Origin: an uncultured Bacillota bacterium
GTDB taxonomy: Bacteria > Bacillota > Clostridia > Peptostreptococcales > Anaerovoracaceae
Reading direction: 5' to 3'
DNA: 10,245 bases
Assembly: GCA_959606705.1 (NCBI GenBank)
Contig: CAUHLX010000072.1
Location: 1 to 10,245, forward strand
Numbering within the stretch: the stretch's first letter is position 1; each line of letters opens with the position of its first letter. The notes under the pieces were generated by a model that was not told the DNA's origin, made no database searches, and saw only the letters and a list, made by a program, of their open reading frames with translations. The position numbers were made by a program, and so were the translations under genes. This document shows, one piece after another, positions 6,725-10,245 of this stretch.

Positions 6725-7771
6725 ATGAATGAAAAAGCGGATATCAAGAACATGGAGCTGGCGGAATTGACCGCGTTTTTGACGGAGTTAGGGGAAAAAT
6801 CGTTTCGGGCAAAGCAGATCTTCGCCTGGATTTATCGAGGAGCGCGGGATTTTTCGGAAATGACGGATTTATCGGCGGCGCTTCGGGAAAGTCTGGCGGA
6901 GCGGGCGGAAATCCGTGGCGCTGAAATTCTGAGAGTACAAAAGTCCGAGAGCGACGGCACGCGAAAGTATCTTTTCGGGTTGAAGGACGGAAACGCGGTG
7001 GAAAGCGTTTTCATGAAGTATCGTCATGGCAGCTCCGTGTGCGTATCCTCCCAGGCCGGCTGTCGAATGGGCTGCCGCTTCTGTGCGTCGGGAATCAACG
7101 GGCTGGTGAGAAATCTGACGGCCGGTGAAATCGCGGATCAGCTCATCGCCATCCGGCGGGACACGGGGGAACGGATCGGCAGCGTGGTGATCATGGGAAC
7201 GGGGGAGCCTTTTGACAATTATGATCAGTTATGCAGGTTTCTGCGGATGATTCACACCAAGGAGGGTTTGAATCTGAGCTTTCGGAGCATCACCGTTTCC
7301 ACCTGCGGACTGGTGCCGAAAATTCGTCGATTTACGGAGGAGTTTCCCCAGGTCAATTTAGCGATCTCGCTTCACGCTTCCAACGGAGAGGATCGCAGCA
7401 GACTGATGCCCGTGAACGACAGCTTTCCCATGGACGAGCTGCTGGCGGCCTGTCGGGAGCACGAACGGAAAACCGGGCGCCGAGTCACCTTCGAATACAC
7501 GTTGGTGAACGGAACCAATGATCGCAGGGAGAATGCCGAGGAACTGGCCGAATCACTGAGAGGGACCCTGTGCCACGTCAACCTGATTCCGCTGAATCAG
7601 TTTAAGGAGACCGGACTTGCGGGGACGGACCGCAAATCGGCGGAACAATTTCGTCAGATTTTGGTGCGCCGGGGAATTCCGGCCACCGTACGCCGGGAAC
7701 TGGGAAGCGATATCGACGCGGCTTGCGGACAGCTTCGTTTGGAGGAAGCGAAAAAGGAAAATCGTGAATAG
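6725..7771 (+). CDS. rlmN: 23S rRNA/tRNA adenine-C2 methyltransferase RlmN
   Basis: RlmN is a radical-SAM enzyme that methylates C2 of A2503 in 23S rRNA and of A37 in some tRNAs, aiding translational accuracy. The 348-residue length is typical. An N-terminal helical accessory domain with FRAKQIFAWIYRGARDFSEMT (about 27-47) is followed by the radical-SAM cluster motif CRMGCRFC (Cys113, Cys117, Cys120). VVIMGTGEPFDNYD corresponds to the GEP SAM-binding motif, and AISLHASN is a further conserved strand. Cys334 in AACGQL is the expected methyl-carrying cysteine. The closest alternative is Cfr, which methylates C8, but the overall motifs fit RlmN. ATG 6725 has AGAAGGG at 6709-6715. An upstream ATG at 6686 would add 13 residues but coincides with the predicted transcription start. 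The gene is followed by a gap of about 120 bases and a gene with its own promoter, so it may be transcribed alone. Confidence 0.95.
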   Translation: MNEKADIKNMELAELTAFLTELGEKSFRAKQIFAWIYRGARDFSEMTDLSAALRESLAERAEIRGAEILRVQKSESDGTRKYLFGLKDGNAVESVFMKYRHGSSVCVSSQAGCRMGCRFCASGINGLVRNLTAGEIADQLIAIRRDTGERIGSVVIMGTGEPFDNYDQLCRFLRMIHTKEGLNLSFRSITVSTCGLVPKIRRFTEEFPQVNLAISLHASNGEDRSRLMPVNDSFPMDELLAACREHERKTGRRVTFEYTLVNGTNDRRENAEELAESLRGTLCHVNLIPLNQFKETGLAGTDRKSAEQFRQILVRRGIPATVRRELGSDIDAACGQLRLEEAKKENRE

Positions 7772-7831
7772 AAGCCGGTTTTCCAGTGAAAAATAAATAG
7801 TGAAAAAAGGGTGAGTTTTCGGTTTTCTTCC

Positions 7832-7860
7832 TTGCCCATAACAATATGTTCGTGTATAAT
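7832..7860 (+). promoter_or_regulatory. Near-consensus sigma-A promoter for the P-loop gene
   Basis: TTGCCC (7832-7837) is followed after exactly 17 bases by a perfect TATAAT (7855-7860). The predicted start near 7867 leaves a short leader of about 28 bases with the ribosome site AGGGGGCGG (7881-7889). The stretch between rlmN and this gene is AT-rich, but I see no convincing rlmN terminator in it. Confidence 0.7.
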
Positions 7861-7894
7861 GAAGCTACCATAAAATATGAAGGGGGCGGTTCAA

Positions 7895-8314
7895 ATGGTG
7901 AAAATTCTAGTTGGACGCAAAGGCAGCGGCAAGACCAAGAAAATGATTGATCTGGCAAATGAATTTGTGGATAGCAAAGATGGCAGCATTGTGTTCATTA
8001 ACAAAAATCACAGACTGAACTACGATTTGAAGTACAAAATTCGAGTGGTGTGCATGGAAGAATACGACCATATCACCAATATCGACGAGTACATCGGTTT
8101 TATATACGGGATCATCAGTTCCGATCACGACATTGAAGTGATCTTTATTGACAGCATTTTAAAGCACGCTGACGTTACCGTGGAGGATCTGGAGGAATTC
8201 CTGACTCGACTGGACAAGATCTCCGAGATTTACGGACCCGATTTTGTAGTCAGCATCAGCGCCGACATGGAAGAGCTGGGCGATTATGCGAAGAAGTACG
8301 AAGTCCTCAACTAG
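7895..8314 (+). CDS. Small P-loop NTP-binding protein of unknown function
   Basis: This 139-residue soluble protein begins with a beta strand and a Walker A motif GRKGSGKT (residues 7-14), and has a Walker B-like strand VIFID (82-86). Other visible features are a helical acidic stretch VEDLEEFLTRLDKISEIY (96-113) and a final strand FVVSISAD (117-124). I recall similar short Clostridia proteins that are sometimes mislabelled as twitching motility PilT, but this is far too short for PilT and lacks its other boxes. No nucleic-acid-binding or membrane domain is seen, so the protein may be a minimal P-loop fold acting with a partner. ATG 7895 is chosen because AGGGGGCGG precedes it. An ATG at 7877 would place that site inside the gene. 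The gene is AT-richer than its neighbours (20 of 60 bases are G or C at 7981-8040, against 40 of 60 at 4141-4200) and has its own strong promoter. Confidence 0.85.
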   Translation: MVKILVGRKGSGKTKKMIDLANEFVDSKDGSIVFINKNHRLNYDLKYKIRVVCMEEYDHITNIDEYIGFIYGIISSDHDIEVIFIDSILKHADVTVEDLEEFLTRLDKISEIYGPDFVVSISADMEELGDYAKKYEVLN

Positions 8315-8472
8315 GACTAGCGGCGGTTGTGCCCTTGGCGCGGCTTGATGATGCGGGCGGCGGCGCGCCGTAACCAAAGAAGAAACGAACGGGCTGTCGT
8401 GTTCAGAAATGAATGCGGCAGTCCTTTTTGGTCCTTTCCGTCGTTGCGGCGGAGAAACGGAGATTACGAACA

Positions 8473-9195
8473 ATGAACGGCAAGAAAGAAGATGAAACGC
8501 GTCCCATCCTGATCCTCTGGGATATCGACGGCACCCTGATGCACTGCGGGGGAGATGGCGTGAAGGCGCTCAACAGCGCGTTCGAAACCCTATACGGAAT
8601 ACCGGAGGCCTTTGCCAAAGCCCGGATCGGCCACGCCATGGACGGGGCCATCGTGGAAGAGCTGATGGAGGAGTTTGCGTTGGATCCGGCGGAGCTTGAG
8701 AAGGTGAAAGCGGCTTATGCGCAGGCGTTGCCGGGAATTCTGGCCGACAATCCCAACAAGCGGATTCTGCCGGGGATTGTGGAGCTTTTGGAGGCTCTGC
8801 GAAAACGGCCCGAGGTCATCAACGGAATCCTCACCAGCAACCTGCGAATCGGAGCGGCCATCAAGCTGAGGACGATGAATCTGCTGTCTTATTTCCGATT
8901 CAAGGATTACCAGGATCTGTGCCGGGAAAAATGGGAGGAAGCGCTGCGGGAGATCGGGGATCAAGAGGAATGGAACGGAGTCGTATTCCGAAAAAGCGAT
9001 ATTTATTTGGTGGGAGATACCGTTTATGATATTGAAACGGCAAAGAAGCTGGGAGTAAAGAGCATCGCGGTTGGAACGGGATGGGCTTCGATGGAGGCGT
9101 TAAAAGCGGCCGGACCGGATTATTTGCTGAAGGATTTTTCAAAAACGGAAGAGGTTCTTGCGATCCTGGAAGGAGAGAAAGGTGAAAATAGCTGA
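8473..9195 (+). CDS. HAD-superfamily hydrolase, phosphoglycolate phosphatase-like
   Basis: This is a cytosolic haloacid-dehalogenase-type phosphatase of 240 residues. Motif I is WDIDGT (residues 16-21), with nucleophile Asp17 and acid/base Asp19. Motif II is LTSN (120-123). A lysine for motif III is plausible at Lys131. Motif IV is GDTVYD (181-186), with the metal-binding Asp182 and Asp186. The helical cap between motifs I and II (about 25-100) is the Gph/PGP type. The Arg/Gly-rich cap does not reveal the substrate. Phosphoglycolate, beta-phosphoglucomutase-like or nucleotide substrates are all possible. The start at ATG 8473 follows CGGAGA (8458-8463). The frame opens further upstream to 8413, but the 20 added residues look unlike a HAD N-terminus and lack a ribosome site. 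The Nudix gene begins 14 bases before this gene's stop, so the two are probably co-translated and may act on related phosphorylated metabolites. Confidence 0.88.
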   Translation: MNGKKEDETRPILILWDIDGTLMHCGGDGVKALNSAFETLYGIPEAFAKARIGHAMDGAIVEELMEEFALDPAELEKVKAAYAQALPGILADNPNKRILPGIVELLEALRKRPEVINGILTSNLRIGAAIKLRTMNLLSYFRFKDYQDLCREKWEEALREIGDQEEWNGVVFRKSDIYLVGDTVYDIETAKKLGVKSIAVGTGWASMEALKAAGPDYLLKDFSKTEEVLAILEGEKGENS

Positions 9196-9820
9196 TTTTG
9201 AAACGTTTTTTCAGCATAGGACTCCGGGAATCATGGAAGTGCGGCGGGAGTTTGCCGTGTTGATTCCGCTGGTGGAGGAGGAAGGTCAGCTTCAAGTGCT
9301 GTTCGAGCTGCGTTCTGCCGGAATCCGTCAGCCGGGGGAAGTCTGTTTTCCCGGAGGGATGCGGGAAGCGGGGGAAAGCCGACGGGAATGCGCGGTACGG
9401 GAAACCGTGGAGGAGCTGGGCGTGGAGGCGGAAGAAATTCGGATTTTAGGCGAGTTCGATTGCCTGCACAACTACACCAACATTACCATTTACCCCTTTG
9501 TCGGCCAGCTCTCACTCCAAGCGGCTCAGGCGGCGCGCGGGGGAACGGCCAACCGTGACGAGGTACGGGAAGTATTTTGGGTTCCACTGGATTTTTTCCG
9601 AAACGAGGAGCCATACGTATACACTTATGAGGTCGTTCCGGAGATCGGAGAAGATTTTCCTTATGAGATGATCGATTCGCCGGATAAGTATAACTGGCGG
9701 CGCGGGAAGTGCACGGTGCCGGTCTATCGATACGAGGGCCATGTCATTTGGGGAATGACGGCTCGGATCATGAGAAGCTTGATCGGTGCCTTTACGGAAG
9801 CGCGGGAGGGGGAGGATTAA
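9182..9820 (+). CDS. Nudix hydrolase, CoA diphosphatase-like
   Basis: This 212-residue protein hydrolyses a nucleoside diphosphate linked to another group. The Nudix box runs from Gly59 to Val81 (GMREAGE, then RETVEELGV), and the metal-binding RExxEE residues are intact. The segment VLFELRSAGIRQPGEVCFPGG just before the box (about 39-59) resembles the UPF0035 signature of the CoA/acyl-CoA diphosphatases (NUDT7/YeaB-type NudL), which cleave CoA to 3',5'-ADP and phosphopantetheine. The match is partial: the usual His of that signature is Pro here. A second block, PYEMIDSPDKYNWRRG (about 160-175), may help bind substrate. GTG 9182 is chosen because AGGAG at 9171-9175 sits 6 bases upstream. The start overlaps the HAD gene by 14 bases. 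An in-frame ATG at 9233 is an alternative that loses about 17 residues. The EamA gene starts 6 bases after the stop. Confidence 0.88.
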   Translation: MKIADFETFFQHRTPGIMEVRREFAVLIPLVEEEGQLQVLFELRSAGIRQPGEVCFPGGMREAGESRRECAVRETVEELGVEAEEIRILGEFDCLHNYTNITIYPFVGQLSLQAAQAARGGTANRDEVREVFWVPLDFFRNEEPYVYTYEVVPEIGEDFPYEMIDSPDKYNWRRGKCTVPVYRYEGHVIWGMTARIMRSLIGAFTEAREGED

Positions 9821-9825
9821 CGAAT

Positions 9826-10245
9826 ATGAGCTCACATCGAAAAATTTACGGACTGATGGTGATGACCACGGTGTTCTGGGCGGGGGCCTTTATCGCGGCG
9901 AAGCTGTCGGTTCCTTATATTCCCACATTTTCCCTGACCTTTATTCGATTTTTGATCGCGTCTCTGATTCTGGCACCCGTCATGGCGCGAAAAGGGAAAA
10001 CGGAGGAGGAACCCTTTCACATGACCAAGGATAAAGTTCCGGTGGTACTGTTTACGGGGCTGGTGGGAATCTTCGGCTATCATGTGCTGTTTTTTCAAGC
10101 GGCGAAATATACCTCCGCGATCAATTCTTCCATTATCGTGGCCATGAACCCCATCGTTACCATGCTCATCGGTTTCTTGTTTGCCCGTCAGCGATTCAGC
10201 GGCCGAATGCTGCTGGGCGTGATTCTTTCCTTTCTCGGTGTGACC
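9826..10245 (+). CDS. EamA/DMT-family transporter, N-terminal part
   Basis: The first 140 codons of an EamA (drug/metabolite transporter) membrane protein are present, and the window ends before the stop. The usual length is near 290-310, so about half is visible, one EamA repeat. The start MSSHRKIYGLMVMTTVFWAGAF and the later FIRFLIASLILAP, TGLVGIFGYHVLFFQAAKYT and NSSIIVAMNPIVTMLIGFLF segments are typical of the family, with about five membrane helices. ATG 9826 is preceded by GGAGG at 9811-9815, within the end of the Nudix gene. These proteins export amino acids or metabolites such as cysteine or threonine, but the substrate is unknown here. The gene is probably co-transcribed with the HAD and Nudix genes. 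Confidence 0.9.
   Translation, partial: MSSHRKIYGLMVMTTVFWAGAFIAAKLSVPYIPTFSLTFIRFLIASLILAPVMARKGKTEEEPFHMTKDKVPVVLFTGLVGIFGYHVLFFQAAKYTSAINSSIIVAMNPIVTMLIGFLFARQRFSGRMLLGVILSFLGVT

Noticed and set aside
7772..7831. Possible rlmN terminator in the AT-rich stretch with repeated AGTGAAAAA
   Set aside because: Only short AT-rich pairings (TTTTC with GAAAA) are possible and there is no GC-rich stem with a following T-run.
8354..8376. GC-rich palindromic CGGCGCGCCG after the P-loop gene as a terminator
   Set aside because: The palindrome leaves almost no loop and no T-run follows it.

Overview
The window looks like ordinary chromosomal DNA of a Clostridia-type Firmicute with moderately high G+C. 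The signs are purine-rich Shine-Dalgarno sites close to nearly every start, GTG and TTG starts, tightly packed co-directional genes, and two small proteins (the first gene and the P-loop gene at 7895) that resemble uncharacterised families I associate with Clostridia. The genus cannot be told from this sequence. There is no sign of phage, transposon, CRISPR, tRNA or rRNA.

Layout. Plus strand, 56-5103: an uncharacterised 183-residue protein; an AEC-family membrane transporter; separate coaB (phosphopantothenate-cysteine ligase) and coaC (phosphopantothenoylcysteine decarboxylase) genes joined by an ATGA overlap; an MtaD-type amidohydrolase acting on methylthioadenosine/S-adenosylhomocysteine; and a shortened, divergent cis-prenyltransferase (UppS-like). 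Minus strand, 6618-5126: fetA-fetB, an ABC exporter pair of the FetAB/UPF0014 type with overlapping stop and start codons. These converge on the UppS-like gene, with only 22 bases and an imperfect hairpin between the two stops. Plus strand, 6725-10245: rlmN, diverging from fetA through a 106-base spacer that holds two facing -10 elements; a small P-loop protein with its own near-consensus promoter; a HAD hydrolase overlapping a Nudix hydrolase that resembles the CoA diphosphatases; and the first 140 codons of an EamA/DMT transporter cut by the window end.

Functional threads. CoaB and CoaC carry out consecutive steps from 4'-phosphopantothenate to 4'-phosphopantetheine, and the Nudix protein may degrade CoA, so CoA turnover appears twice. 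MtaD removes nucleoside by-products of SAM use, and RlmN is a SAM consumer, but the two lie in different transcription units. FetAB probably exports metal. The P-loop protein and the first gene have no known role that I can state. I found no clearly new multi-gene system. The most unusual items are the UppS-like protein with changed active-site positions, the facing fetA/rlmN promoters, a perfect 11-bp inverted repeat inside fetB, and the uncharacterised P-loop protein.
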